The notes under the pieces are model-generated. The model searched no databases. It worked only from the letters and a program-made list of their open reading frames with translations, and had not been told where the DNA came from. A stretch of 64,000 nucleotides of DNA, from contig CAZYXV010000005.1 in NCBI GenBank assembly GCA_964651475.1, positions 1-64,000 of the forward strand, read 5' to 3'. Position 1 is the stretch's first letter. The number at the start of each line of letters is the position of its first letter. The position numbers were made by a program, and so were the translations under genes. Source of the DNA: JBGSMF01 sp964651475 (GTDB taxonomy: Bacteria > Chloroflexota > Anaerolineae > Fen-1058). This document shows positions 43,697-53,197 of the stretch, in pieces.

Positions 43697-45234
43697 ATAC
43701 TTCCCCGGTGCTGCAAAAGGCTCCCCCCGTCTTGGGCTATGGCGATTACGTACGCTTTGGCAACTTGTTGCTGGATCGGTGCGGGCTGCATTTTTCCGAT
43801 AACCGCCGCGCCGAACTAGAGCTTGGCATACGGCACGCTTTTGCAGCCTCGACCTGCGCTAACCTGGATGAATATTATCAAGTGTTGTGCAACTCGGAGG
43901 CTGGTGCGGTGGAAATGGACCGCTTGATCAATGCGGTCACAGTCAACGAGACGCATTTTTTCCGCGACGCTGCCCAGTTCGACGCCTTGTATTACCAGGT
44001 TCTCCCCCAGGTGATCGAGCGCAAGCGGCCTCTGCGCACCTTGCGCATCTGGAGCGCCGGTTGCGCCAGCGGCGAAGAGCCATACTCGCTGGCCATGTTG
44101 CTGCGCGAATTATTGGCAGACGTGGACGACTGGTCCATTACCATCCTGGGCACCGATATCAATACAGCCGCGCTCGACCGCGCGCGCAAGGCTACTTATG
44201 GCGAGTGGGCTTTTCGCGAAGTGCGCGCCAAGCAGTGGCGCCCGCGTTATTTTCGTCCCAGTGGCAGCCGCTACGAATTGATCCCGGAAGTGCGGCGCAT
44301 GGTCACCTTTGCCAAGCTGAACCTGGCCGAACCCGGATATCCTTCTTACACGACCAACACCGCTTTGATGGATTTGATTCTGTGCCGCAACGTAACAATT
44401 TATTTCAACGAAGCCGTCACCATCGAGGTGGCCGAGCGTTTTTACAATGCGCTGGTAGATGGCGGCTGGCTGGTGGTGGGGCACTCGGAGCCTTCGCTCA
44501 CCACCTATCGCCGCTTCCAGGTGCGCAACTTTCCCAATGCCATCTTGTACCAGCGTGTCGTGCAGCCTGACATGCTGTGGCTGGATTGGAATTGGGCCGC
44601 CACAATGCAGGCGCAAGTTGCGGCCAAGCCCGCAGCGCCCTCCATGCCGGACGTGACGTTCCTCCCCGAGCCGATGCCCGCGCCGGTCATTGCGCCGCCG
44701 CTGGTCGTACCGGCCATCCAACCCAGCGTTGGCCAGGATCCCTTTGATCACGCGCAAGAGCTGATCGAGTATGGCCGCTCGGAAGAGGCGCGAGACCTGC
44801 TTTTAGAGTTGCTTCAATCCAAGCCCAATCACTCTGCCGCGTGCGCGTTGGTGGGGCAGACCTATGCCAACCTGGGCTGCTGGGAAGAAGCCGAAACGTG
44901 GTGCCGTCGATCTGTGAGCCAGGATAAATTGCTCCTCGACGCTTATTACACACTATCCCTGGTGCATCAGCACCAGGGCAAGCTCGACGAGGCCGTAGAC
45001 GCGATGAAAAAGGTCATCTACATTGACCGCAATTACGTGCTGGGGCATTTTGGACTGGCAAATCTTTACTACGAAAAGAAGCAGTTGCCCCAGGCGCACA
45101 AGTCGCTAGACAATGCTCGCCGCCTGTTAGAAGCGCGCCTGCCCGAAGAGTTGATCCCAGGCTCCGGCGGCGTCACCGTCGCCCGCCTCCACGAAGCGAT
45201 CGTGCGCCAGCAGCAGGCGTGGAGTGTGAACTGA
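43693..45234 (+). CDS. cheR: CheR methyltransferase fused to TPR repeats
   Basis: 513 residues. CheR domain (IWSAGCASGEEPYSLAMLL, LGTDINTAALDRA, LILCRNVTIYF), a Pro/Ala linker, then three or so tetratricopeptide repeats from ~350 (ELIEYGRSEEARDLLLELLQ, CALVGQTYANLGCWEEAETW, LGHFGLANLYYEKKQ). CheR-TPR fusions are known from alternative-function systems such as FrzF, where the repeats control substrate choice. ATG overlaps the CheW stop. Confidence 0.9.
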   Translation: MNTSPVLQKAPPVLGYGDYVRFGNLLLDRCGLHFSDNRRAELELGIRHAFAASTCANLDEYYQVLCNSEAGAVEMDRLINAVTVNETHFFRDAAQFDALYYQVLPQVIERKRPLRTLRIWSAGCASGEEPYSLAMLLRELLADVDDWSITILGTDINTAALDRARKATYGEWAFREVRAKQWRPRYFRPSGSRYELIPEVRRMVTFAKLNLAEPGYPSYTTNTALMDLILCRNVTIYFNEAVTIEVAERFYNALVDGGWLVVGHSEPSLTTYRRFQVRNFPNAILYQRVVQPDMLWLDWNWAATMQAQVAAKPAAPSMPDVTFLPEPMPAPVIAPPLVVPAIQPSVGQDPFDHAQELIEYGRSEEARDLLLELLQSKPNHSAACALVGQTYANLGCWEEAETWCRRSVSQDKLLLDAYYTLSLVHQHQGKLDEAVDAMKKVIYIDRNYVLGHFGLANLYYEKKQLPQAHKSLDNARRLLEARLPEELIPGSGGVTVARLHEAIVRQQQAWSVN

Positions 45235-45248
45235 GACAGGGGGTGGAT

Positions 45249-46016
45249 ATGAATGGAAATCATCAAGATGATCAAGTGGGCGCGCCGCTGCCAACGCCTG
45301 CCGTAGATTGGGAAGACGTGCGGCAGCGCATTGCTGCGGCTGGCCAGGCGTTGGCCGGGATGAACGCGAACGCCCCCGGCGTGTATGAACAAATCTTGGC
45401 CCGCCGCGCCGCGCAGTTGGCGCGGGCGCAAGTTCGCGAGGACGTGGGCGAACAGGTCGAGATGGTCTTGTTCTGGCTGGGTTCCGAAGTATACGCTGTC
45501 GAGGCGCAGTACGTCTTTGACATTCGACGCGCAGAACACATCACCCGCGTGCCGCGCGTGCCCGAATGGGTGGCCGGCGTGGTCAACCTGCGCGGGCGCA
45601 TCCTGTCAGTGCTTGACGTGCAGCGCTTTCTCGGCCTGCCGCGCCACGAGCGCCGTTGGAGCGACGATCTGACGTCGCTTTATCTGATCGTCGTCGAGAC
45701 GCCCACAATGGAAACATCGCTGCTGGTTGATGACGTGCTGGCCGTTGAAGCGTTGCCGGTCCGCAAAATTCAAGAAGCGAGCGGCGTGATCCGCAGTATT
45801 CGCCCGGAATACTTGCGGGGTGTTTTTGTGCGCCAGGCCGCGGCAGAGAATGCCCCTTCAGGCCCAGAGCAAATGTCCCCCATTGAACGCGGCGGCAAGG
45901 CTGAAGGCAGCATCAAGACCTCACCTCACGATGGCGAGGGAGTGTTGGTCGTTATCCTGAACCTGCCGGTTCTATTGGCCGACAAGCACTTGATGGTACA
46001 CGAGGAAATCGTGTAG
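45249..46016 (+). CDS. cheW: CheW-domain protein 3, with N- and C-terminal extensions
   Basis: 255 residues. A 75-residue polar leader precedes the CheW fold (VLFWLGSEVYAVEAQYVFDI, WVAGVVNLRGRILSVLDVQRFLGL). An acidic-polar insert lies between the last core strands, before VLVVILNLPVLLAD. ATG 45249 follows GGGGG. It is the third CheW, beside the two six-TM receptors. With two CheW-like proteins in this half, it may be an array-specific coupler or a FrzB-like variant. Confidence 0.85.
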   Translation: MNGNHQDDQVGAPLPTPAVDWEDVRQRIAAAGQALAGMNANAPGVYEQILARRAAQLARAQVREDVGEQVEMVLFWLGSEVYAVEAQYVFDIRRAEHITRVPRVPEWVAGVVNLRGRILSVLDVQRFLGLPRHERRWSDDLTSLYLIVVETPTMETSLLVDDVLAVEALPVRKIQEASGVIRSIRPEYLRGVFVRQAAAENAPSGPEQMSPIERGGKAEGSIKTSPHDGEGVLVVILNLPVLLADKHLMVHEEIV

Positions 46017-46085
46017 CGGCCTGCTTTGCAGAGAGCCTCGGATAGGCTCAGCCGCTGGGCGCAGCCAGGGAAGGAGATCGCGCTT

Positions 46086-47765
46086 ATGTTTGAACCAATG
46101 ATGTTAGAAACAGGCGTGTCTTTAGATGAAATGAATACTGAATTTTACGAGCGCCGGGCGCAATCCGCCCTTCACCTTGCCAGATACATTGCCTGGAGCA
46201 GTCTGCTTGCTTTGGTCTGCGTGATTGTCCTGGGGTGGTTTATCAAGCAGCCCCAGTGGCTGATTCCAGTAGCAGTAGTGGTTCCCGCCAGCGCGAGCGC
46301 GTGGGCCTATCCGTGGTTTTACCGCCGGGGGCAGGCCAGGCTCGGCATTCAAATCTTTCTGGTTTCGCTGCTGATTTTGGTCGCGATTGATTTGGTGGTG
46401 ATCCCTGATTTTGTGTTGACCATCGCGATAGGATATGCGCTGGTTATCATCTTGAGCAATCTGCTGTTAGGCGCTCAAGACAGCCTGTGGCTGGTCGCGC
46501 TCACGCTTGTGACGCTGGTGGTTGCCAGTACCCTTTTGAGGATCGAGACGTTTGCCTCGTTGGCCGTCACCTTTGACCCAATCGTTGGATTGGCGGCCAG
46601 CGTCTTTTTCGGCATGTTTGCGGCGCTTGTCATGGCCATCGCTGTGCGCCAGATGGTACTGGATCAAGAAGGATACTTTCGCCAGGCCAGGCTGGCCAGC
46701 CGCCAGGTCGAACAGCGCGCCGTCGAAGAGTGCGAACAGCGTCAACGTTTGCAGGCGACGGTTCAAACCTACGTGGATTACATGGCGCGGGTGGCGCGTG
46801 GGGATTTATCGGCGCGGGTGAACACAGACGAAATCGGGCAGGGCGAGAACGACCCGCTGGTGGTGTTGGGGCGACAGCTCAATGCAATGATCACCAGCTT
46901 GGAAGGGATGATTGAGCAGGTATGGAACGCGGCGAACAATCTGAGTTCGGCGGCGGCCGAGATTCTGGCGGCGACGACGCAGCAGGCCAGCGGGGCGTCG
47001 GAGCAATCGGCGGCGATCTCCGAGACGACGACGACGGTGGACGAGGTGAAGGTGATTTCGGAGCAAGCCACCACGCGCGCGGGAGAGGTGGCCACGGCCT
47101 CGCGGCGCACGGTGGAGGTGTCGCGGGATGGGCGGAAGGCGGTGCAGGCCACGATTGAGAGCATGGGGCAAATCAAGGAGCGAGTGGAGGGCATTGCAGG
47201 GAATATCCTGACGCTTTCCGAGCAGACGCTGCAAATTGGCGAAATTATCATCACGGTGAATGAGATTGCCTCGCAATCCAACATCCTGGCGCTGAACGCG
47301 GCAATCGAGGCGGCGCGGGCGGGAGAGCACGGCAAGGGCTTTGCGGTGGTGGCCATGGAAGTGCGCAACCTGGCGGAACAATCGCGGCAGGCCACGGCGC
47401 AGGTCAAGTCCATCCTGTCCGAGATTCAAAAGGCGACCAACGCCACGGTGATGGCGACGGAAGAGGGCACCAAGGGGGTGGACAAGGGAGTGCAACTGGC
47501 GGCGCAGGCGCAGCAGGCCATCGAGCAGTTGGCGGGCGTCATCAACGAGTCGGCGCAGATGGCGACGCAGATGGTGGCAGGGGGGCAGCAGCAGATGTCG
47601 GGCATCGAGCAAATTGCGCTGGCGATGCAGAGCATCAACCAGGCCACGCTGCAAAGCCTCAGCAGCACGCGCCAGGCCGAAAAGGCCGCCCAAAACCTCA
47701 ACGAACTGGCGCGCGTGCTCGGCGAGATGGTAAAGCAGTACCAGGTGCAAGACGGCGAGAGGTAA
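46086..47765 (+). CDS. mcp: methyl-accepting chemotaxis protein 6 (six-TM N-terminus)
   Basis: 559 residues. About six transmembrane spans (30-215) with no large extracytoplasmic loop, then a short HAMP-like linker (GDLSARVNTDEIGQGENDPLVVLGRQL) and a signalling hairpin about 42 residues shorter on each arm than in MCP1-5. The tip is SQSNILALNAAIEAARAGEHGKGF. ATG 46086 follows AAGGAG. The hairpin DNA is nearly identical to MCP7, a recent duplication or conversion. Confidence 0.9.
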   Translation: MFEPMMLETGVSLDEMNTEFYERRAQSALHLARYIAWSSLLALVCVIVLGWFIKQPQWLIPVAVVVPASASAWAYPWFYRRGQARLGIQIFLVSLLILVAIDLVVIPDFVLTIAIGYALVIILSNLLLGAQDSLWLVALTLVTLVVASTLLRIETFASLAVTFDPIVGLAASVFFGMFAALVMAIAVRQMVLDQEGYFRQARLASRQVEQRAVEECEQRQRLQATVQTYVDYMARVARGDLSARVNTDEIGQGENDPLVVLGRQLNAMITSLEGMIEQVWNAANNLSSAAAEILAATTQQASGASEQSAAISETTTTVDEVKVISEQATTRAGEVATASRRTVEVSRDGRKAVQATIESMGQIKERVEGIAGNILTLSEQTLQIGEIIITVNEIASQSNILALNAAIEAARAGEHGKGFAVVAMEVRNLAEQSRQATAQVKSILSEIQKATNATVMATEEGTKGVDKGVQLAAQAQQAIEQLAGVINESAQMATQMVAGGQQQMSGIEQIALAMQSINQATLQSLSSTRQAEKAAQNLNELARVLGEMVKQYQVQDGER

Positions 47766-47769
47766 AGGT

Positions 47770-49431
47770 ATGTCTACTCTACAAACATTTTTCCAGGCGC
47801 CTGTTTTTGAGGACGAGGAAAAGACCCGCATTGCTCAATTGCTCTGCAACATGCTGCGCACCATTTTGGCGCTGGTGTTGGTGACGAGTACCGCCATGAT
47901 CATCTCGGATGCGGCGAGTTTCTTCGAAGGTATGACCACGCCTGGCCTCATGGCGGCGATTTTCATTTTTCTCTTGATTATGCATTTCTTGGTGCGCGGC
48001 GGCAACGTTCAACTGGTCAGCGTGCTGTTTTCGGTGGGAATATTGGCGCTCACAACGGCCTCGATTTGCTTGTTTGGCGGCATTAGCACTTCTACCACCT
48101 CCGGCTATCTAATATGTATCATTATTGCAGGACTGCTCTTGGGCGGAGATGGGGCAGTCATTTTCACAGTGCTTAGCATACTGTGTATCGCTGGAGTATG
48201 GTATGCCGGGCAAATAGGGCGCATAGCTCCTTACTATCAAGACCCTTCCAGCATCTATCCCTTGATGTTGCATTGCGTGATTTTTGTCATAGGCGGGTTG
48301 TTGTTGCGTTACGCTGCCGGCAGCCTCATTCACGCCCTCGAACGCGCCCGCCATAATGAGCGCCAGTTGACCGGGAGCAACCGCGAGCTGCAAGCGATTC
48401 GCGCGTCTTTGGAACAGAGCAACGCGCGCTTGCAGACAATCGTCGAGCGGTACGTCGAGTACATGGCCCAGGTAGGGCACGGGGACCTGACGGCCAAGCT
48501 GGTTCTCGACGATGCCAGCGGAGAATCCGACGATCCGCTGGTGATGTTGGGGCGGCAGTTGAACGAAACCACCGCGAATTTGCAAGAGATGATCGAGCAG
48601 GTGCGGGATGCGGCGAACAATCTGAGTTCGGCGGCGGCCGAGATTCTGGCGGCGACGACGCAGCAGGCCAGCGGGGCGTCGGAGCAATCGGCGGCGATCT
48701 CCGAGACGACGACGACGGTGGACGAGGTGAAGGTGATTTCGGAGCAAGCCACCACGCGCGCGGGAGAGGTGGCCACGGCCTCGCGGCGCACGGTGGAGGT
48801 GTCGCGGGATGGGCGGAAGGCGGTGCAGGCCACGATTGAGAGCATGGGGCAAATCAAGGAGCGGGTGGAGGGCATTGCGGAAAACATCCTGACGCTTTCC
48901 GAGCAGACGCAGCAGATCGGCGAAATCATTACCACCGTCAACGAAATCTCGTCGCAATCCAACATCCTGGCGCTGAACGCGGCGGTCGAGGCGGCGCGGG
49001 CGGGAGAGCACGGCAAGGGCTTTGCGGTGGTGGCCATGGAAGTGCGCAACCTGGCGGAACAATCGCGGCAGGCCACGGCGCAGGTCAAGTCCATCCTGTC
49101 CGAGATTCAAAAGGCGACCAACGCCACGGTGATGGCGACGGAAGAGGGCACCAAGGGGGTGGACAAGGGAGTGCAACTGGCGGCGCAGGCGCAGCAGGCC
49201 ATCGAGCAGTTGGCGGGCGTCATCAACGAGTCGGCGCAGATGGCGACGCAGATGGTGGCAGGGGGGCAGCAGCAGATGTCGGGCATCGAGCAAATTGCGC
49301 TGGCGATGCAGAGCATCAACCAGGCCACGCTGCAAAGCCTCAGCAGCATGCGCCAGGCCGAAAAGGCCGCCCAAAACCTCAACGAACTGGCGCGCAAGTT
49401 GACCGAGATGGTAAAGCAATACCGGGTGTGA
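47770..49431 (+). CDS. mcp: methyl-accepting chemotaxis protein 7 (six-TM N-terminus)
   Basis: 553 residues, same layout as MCP6: about six transmembrane spans (20-190), then ARHNERQL.. coiled coil, a HAMP-like linker and the shorter hairpin. The membrane domain is different in sequence, so the two receptors should sense different cues while sharing the same output. ATG 47770 follows AAAGGT four bases after the preceding stop. Confidence 0.9.
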   Translation: MSTLQTFFQAPVFEDEEKTRIAQLLCNMLRTILALVLVTSTAMIISDAASFFEGMTTPGLMAAIFIFLLIMHFLVRGGNVQLVSVLFSVGILALTTASICLFGGISTSTTSGYLICIIIAGLLLGGDGAVIFTVLSILCIAGVWYAGQIGRIAPYYQDPSSIYPLMLHCVIFVIGGLLLRYAAGSLIHALERARHNERQLTGSNRELQAIRASLEQSNARLQTIVERYVEYMAQVGHGDLTAKLVLDDASGESDDPLVMLGRQLNETTANLQEMIEQVRDAANNLSSAAAEILAATTQQASGASEQSAAISETTTTVDEVKVISEQATTRAGEVATASRRTVEVSRDGRKAVQATIESMGQIKERVEGIAENILTLSEQTQQIGEIITTVNEISSQSNILALNAAVEAARAGEHGKGFAVVAMEVRNLAEQSRQATAQVKSILSEIQKATNATVMATEEGTKGVDKGVQLAAQAQQAIEQLAGVINESAQMATQMVAGGQQQMSGIEQIALAMQSINQATLQSLSSMRQAEKAAQNLNELARKLTEMVKQYRV

Positions 49432-49468
49432 ATTCTAGGCGTTGCGTAGTGCACGAGATGTGATTAGC

Positions 49469-49477
49469 GGGGGGGGG
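49469..49477 (+). repeat. poly-G tract (G9) next to the cheA2 start codon
   Basis: Nine G followed by a single T then ATG (49479). The tract occupies the place of a ribosome-binding site. Slippage would alter its spacing. Confidence 0.8.
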
Positions 49478-49478
49478 T

Positions 49479-52061
49479 ATGCCCATCAGTGCAAAAATTC
49501 GCGAACAACTCATTAGCAGTTTTCGCGCCGAATTAACCGAACACATTCAAATGATGACGGATGGCCTGTTGGCGCTCGAACGGCAAGCCGGCGGCGAATT
49601 GCCGGCCGGTTCAGCGAGAACGGACAAGCAGCGCCAGACTTTGTTGGAAGACATGTTCCGCGCCGCTCACAGCCTCAAGGGCGCCGCGCGCGCGGTCGGC
49701 GTCACTGCCATCGAGCAACTGGCGCACGCCCTGGAAGATGTGTTGGGCGGCCTGCAAAAAGAAACCATTGAACCGGGCCAGGAACTCTTTAACGCGTGTT
49801 ATCGGGGGCTGGACGCGATCCAGCTCGTGCAGTCGGTCTACGAATCCGGCGGCGTCATGCTGCCCGCCCAAGTGTTAAAAGCGCTTTCTGACCTGGATGC
49901 GTTCCGTCGCCGCCCCGCAGGCAAAGAGCCGCCCGCAGAGATGAGGGTAGAGGGAATTGGCAAGCCTGCTGCGGAGCAGGCTCCGCCTGCTCCAGAGCGC
50001 CCGGCCGTAGAGAGCAAGCCCGCCGTGAAGCAGGTGCAAGAACCGCTGCCGCAAACGGCGGCCGTTGCCCCCCCGCCGGCTCAAAAAGCAAAAATAACCG
50101 AATCGCCTCCCGAAACGAACCTCGTCGAGCCGCCCGCGCCCGCCGTGGCGCCTTCTCAACCCGCGCCCGCCGACGAGACGATTCGCGTCAGTGTGAGCAA
50201 GCTGGACGCGCTGATGGCTCAACTCAGCGAGCTGCTCGTCACCAAAATCCGCGCTGAGCAACGCCTGGCCCAGGTGCGGCACGCCCAGGAATTTATGGCG
50301 ATGTGGCAAAAAGAGTGGCAGGCCGTTCGCAGCGATTATAGCCGGCTGGCGCGCCAGGCGAGCAGCGCTCCCCTGCCCTCGGTAGATATGGAAACCATGT
50401 CTGTCGGCGCGCAACCACAGGCGCAGGCCGCCCAGGGCACTCTGGATGCTTCTCACGGCAAGGCGGCGATTCGCCAGAGCCAGGAATTGATGCACGTGTT
50501 GAACTATATGACTGCCAGCCAGGAATGGCTGCGAGAAATGAATACATTGATGAACACGCTGGCCCGAGAATATTCGAGCGATACGATGCAGATGGCGCTG
50601 GTGATTGACGGCCTGGAAGAGGAAATCAAGCGAACGCGCATGCTGCCGCTCAACACCATCACCGGCCAATTTGGGCGCATGGTGCGCGACCTGGCCCAGA
50701 CGGCTGGCAAAGAAGCCACGTTCAATATCGTCGGCGGCGAGGTCGAGTTGGACAAGCGCGTGTTGGAGCAGATCAAAGACCCGCTCATTCACCTGCTGCG
50801 CAATGCCATTGACCACGGCGTCGAGCTGCCGGAACAGCGCGCGGCGGCGGGCAAGCCGCGCGTGGCCGCCATAACGCTCACCGCCGAGCAACTGGGCAAA
50901 GATGTAGTCTTGTGTGTGTCTGACGATGGCAAGGGATTGGACGTAGACGCCATCCGCCGGGCAGCCGCACGCCGGGGCGTTCCCGACGTGCAGGCGTTGA
51001 GCGAAGCCGAAGTCGTCGAGTTGATTTTCAACCCGGGCTTTTCTACCAGCCCCATCATCACCGACGTGTCGGGGCGCGGCGTTGGCCTGGACGTGGTGCG
51101 CCGCAATGTGGAAACGTTGCGCGGACGTTTTGGCGTGGAATGGAAAGCGGGTGCGGGCACCACGTTCACCCTGGTCTTGCCCCTGGCGTTGACCAGCTCG
51201 CACGGCCTGCTGGTGCGGGTTTCGGACCAATTGTTCGCTGTCCCCCTCAACTTTATCGAGCGCATTTTAAATATCAGCCCTGAACATATCGAGGCGCTTG
51301 GCGGGCACGACACGCTGCGCTACAACCCCGAAGATGGCAGCGGCCAGGAGCGCCCTTTGATGCTGGTGCATCTCAGCGATGTGCTCAACCTGCCGCGCAC
51401 CCCGCTGCGGGCGAATGGAGATGGCGGCGTCTGCATCCCGGTGCTGATCCTGTCTGCCGAACGCCGCATGGCTTTTGCAGTGGACGAGTTGGCCGGCGAG
51501 CACGAGGTGGTGATCAAGGGGCTGGGCAGGCATCTAACCCGCGTGGGAGGAATCGCCGGCGCCAGCGTGATGGGCGACGGCGAGGTGCTGCTGATCCTCA
51601 ATGTCTCCGATCTCATCAAGCTGGCTCTGCGGGGCGAGCATCGTTCCACGTTTGCCGTGCAGGCCGCGGAAGCGGGGGCGCCTTCGGCTGCTGTCCAGCG
51701 CCGGATCCTGGTAGTGGACGATTCTATTACGACCCGCACTTTGGAAAAGAACATTCTAGAAGCCGCCGGTTACATTGTCCAGCTGGCCACCGACGGGCAG
51801 GAAGCGTTGAACATCATAGCGATGGACGGCGCGCCCGATCTGATTATCTCGGATGTGGCCATGCCCAAATTGAACGGGTTCGGCCTGACGGAGCGTGTGA
51901 AACAAGACTCGCGCACGGCCAGCGTGCCGGTGATCCTGGTTACGTCGCTGGATTCGCCCGAAGACAAGACGCGCGGCATCGAGGTGGGCGCCGATGCTTA
52001 CATCATCAAGAGTAGTTTTGACCAGACCAATTTATTAGAGACCATCGAGCAGTTGATATAG
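49479..52061 (+). CDS. cheA: hybrid CheA with C-terminal receiver
   Basis: 860 residues. Hpt with H64 (FRAAHSLKGAARAVG), a Pro/Ala-rich linker (~150-230), P3 (DETIRVSVSKLDALMAQLSELLV), a ~130-residue helical insert, ATPase (HLLRNAIDHG, DDGKGLD, DVSGRGVGLDVV), CheW-like domain, and a receiver (VVDDSITTR, LIISDVAMPKLNGF, LVTSLDSPEDK). CheA-receiver fusions are typical of type IV-pilus and alternative-function systems. Its proper partners are probably MCP6/7 and the CheW proteins just before it. Confidence 0.92.
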   Translation: MPISAKIREQLISSFRAELTEHIQMMTDGLLALERQAGGELPAGSARTDKQRQTLLEDMFRAAHSLKGAARAVGVTAIEQLAHALEDVLGGLQKETIEPGQELFNACYRGLDAIQLVQSVYESGGVMLPAQVLKALSDLDAFRRRPAGKEPPAEMRVEGIGKPAAEQAPPAPERPAVESKPAVKQVQEPLPQTAAVAPPPAQKAKITESPPETNLVEPPAPAVAPSQPAPADETIRVSVSKLDALMAQLSELLVTKIRAEQRLAQVRHAQEFMAMWQKEWQAVRSDYSRLARQASSAPLPSVDMETMSVGAQPQAQAAQGTLDASHGKAAIRQSQELMHVLNYMTASQEWLREMNTLMNTLAREYSSDTMQMALVIDGLEEEIKRTRMLPLNTITGQFGRMVRDLAQTAGKEATFNIVGGEVELDKRVLEQIKDPLIHLLRNAIDHGVELPEQRAAAGKPRVAAITLTAEQLGKDVVLCVSDDGKGLDVDAIRRAAARRGVPDVQALSEAEVVELIFNPGFSTSPIITDVSGRGVGLDVVRRNVETLRGRFGVEWKAGAGTTFTLVLPLALTSSHGLLVRVSDQLFAVPLNFIERILNISPEHIEALGGHDTLRYNPEDGSGQERPLMLVHLSDVLNLPRTPLRANGDGGVCIPVLILSAERRMAFAVDELAGEHEVVIKGLGRHLTRVGGIAGASVMGDGEVLLILNVSDLIKLALRGEHRSTFAVQAAEAGAPSAAVQRRILVVDDSITTRTLEKNILEAAGYIVQLATDGQEALNIIAMDGAPDLIISDVAMPKLNGFGLTERVKQDSRTASVPVILVTSLDSPEDKTRGIEVGADAYIIKSSFDQTNLLETIEQLI

Positions 52062-52062
52062 A

Positions 52063-53196
52063 TTGTTAAAGAGCAGGTTCGCACCTATCCGAGTGCTTGT
52101 GGTTGACGATTCGCCGACGGCGCGCGAGTTGCTGGTGACCATCTTGCAAAACGCCGAAGGAATCCAGGTGGTGGGCACCGGGTCGAACGGCGAAGAAGCG
52201 GTGCGGCTGACTCTTCGCCAGCATCCCGATGTGGTGACGATGGACAGCCACATGCCCAAGATGGATGGTATGGAAGCGACGCGGCGCATCATGCGCGAGT
52301 CCCCCACGCCCATCGTCATGGTGAGCGGCAGCATGATGCGCGAAGAGGTGGATATCACGTTCGAAGCGCTGCGCGCTGGCGCGTTGACAGTGGTCAGCAA
52401 GCCCGGCCTGGCAGACCCGGAAACGTGCGACAAGGTTGTCCAGGCAGTCCGTTTGATGGCAGACGTGCCGGTTATTCATCACTGGGGGCGGACCCGGCAG
52501 CGATTCCGCGAAGCGGCGACTACCGCGAAGGACGCGCAATCTGACGCGACCTCGGCGCCAGATTGGGCAAGCCACGTCGCTGCCCTCGACATCCGCGTGG
52601 TTGGAATTGCGGCTTCTACCGGCGGGCCAATGGTCCTGGCCAATATCTTGGGAGCGCTGCCTGCTGATTTCCCCCTGCCCATTTTGCTCGTCCAGCATAT
52701 CACCACGGGGTTCGGCCCCGGCCTGGCCAACTGGCTCAATACCCAAACAGACTTGCGCGTGAGCCTGGCCGGCCACGGCGAGATGCCTTTGGGCGGAGGC
52801 GTTTGGCTGGCGCCGGACGACTATCATGTGCAGATTAACGCGCGCGGCGTCATCGAGTTATCCAAAGCGCCGCCCTATAAAGGATTGCGTCCCTCGGCTA
52901 ATTACCTGTTTCATTCGTTGGCCTCGTCTTACGGCGCGCGCGCCGTAGGCATTACGTTGACGGGCATGGGCGACGACGGCGCTGAGGGGCTGGAGGCGCT
53001 CCATCGCGCCGGTGGGCTGACCGTGGCCCAAGAAAAATCGAGTTGTGTTGTGTATAGCATGCCGCACGAAGCTATCGTCCGTAATGCTGCCCTACACGTG
53101 CTCACGCCGCCTCAGATCGCGGCCATGCTCACGCAGTTGTCGGCCAGTCGAGCGGTAGACCAGGCGCCGGTACAGCTACAAAAGAAGGCGAGTTAA
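52063..53196 (+). CDS. cheB: CheB receptor methylesterase 2
   Basis: 377 residues. Receiver (VVDDSPTARELL, VVTMDSHMPKMDG) and methylesterase with Ser (AASTGGP), His (QHITTGF) and Asp (GMGDDGAEG) intact. The first plausible start is TTG 52063, one base after the cheA2 stop; GTG 52098 would cut into the receiver. Likely cognate to CheA2. Confidence 0.9.
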   Translation: MLKSRFAPIRVLVVDDSPTARELLVTILQNAEGIQVVGTGSNGEEAVRLTLRQHPDVVTMDSHMPKMDGMEATRRIMRESPTPIVMVSGSMMREEVDITFEALRAGALTVVSKPGLADPETCDKVVQAVRLMADVPVIHHWGRTRQRFREAATTAKDAQSDATSAPDWASHVAALDIRVVGIAASTGGPMVLANILGALPADFPLPILLVQHITTGFGPGLANWLNTQTDLRVSLAGHGEMPLGGGVWLAPDDYHVQINARGVIELSKAPPYKGLRPSANYLFHSLASSYGARAVGITLTGMGDDGAEGLEALHRAGGLTVAQEKSSCVVYSMPHEAIVRNAALHVLTPPQIAAMLTQLSASRAVDQAPVQLQKKAS

Positions 53197-53197
53197 C

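Noticed and set aside
49875..51230. Long minus-strand open frame (451 codons) opposite cheA2, and similar ones opposite the MCPs (e.g. 30699-31910, 25263-26477)
   Set aside because: The + strand genes have clear domains and RBS. The antisense frames are rich in His/Arg/Leu or Ser/Ala and recur wherever the same MCP sequence recurs, as expected of shadows in GC-rich DNA.
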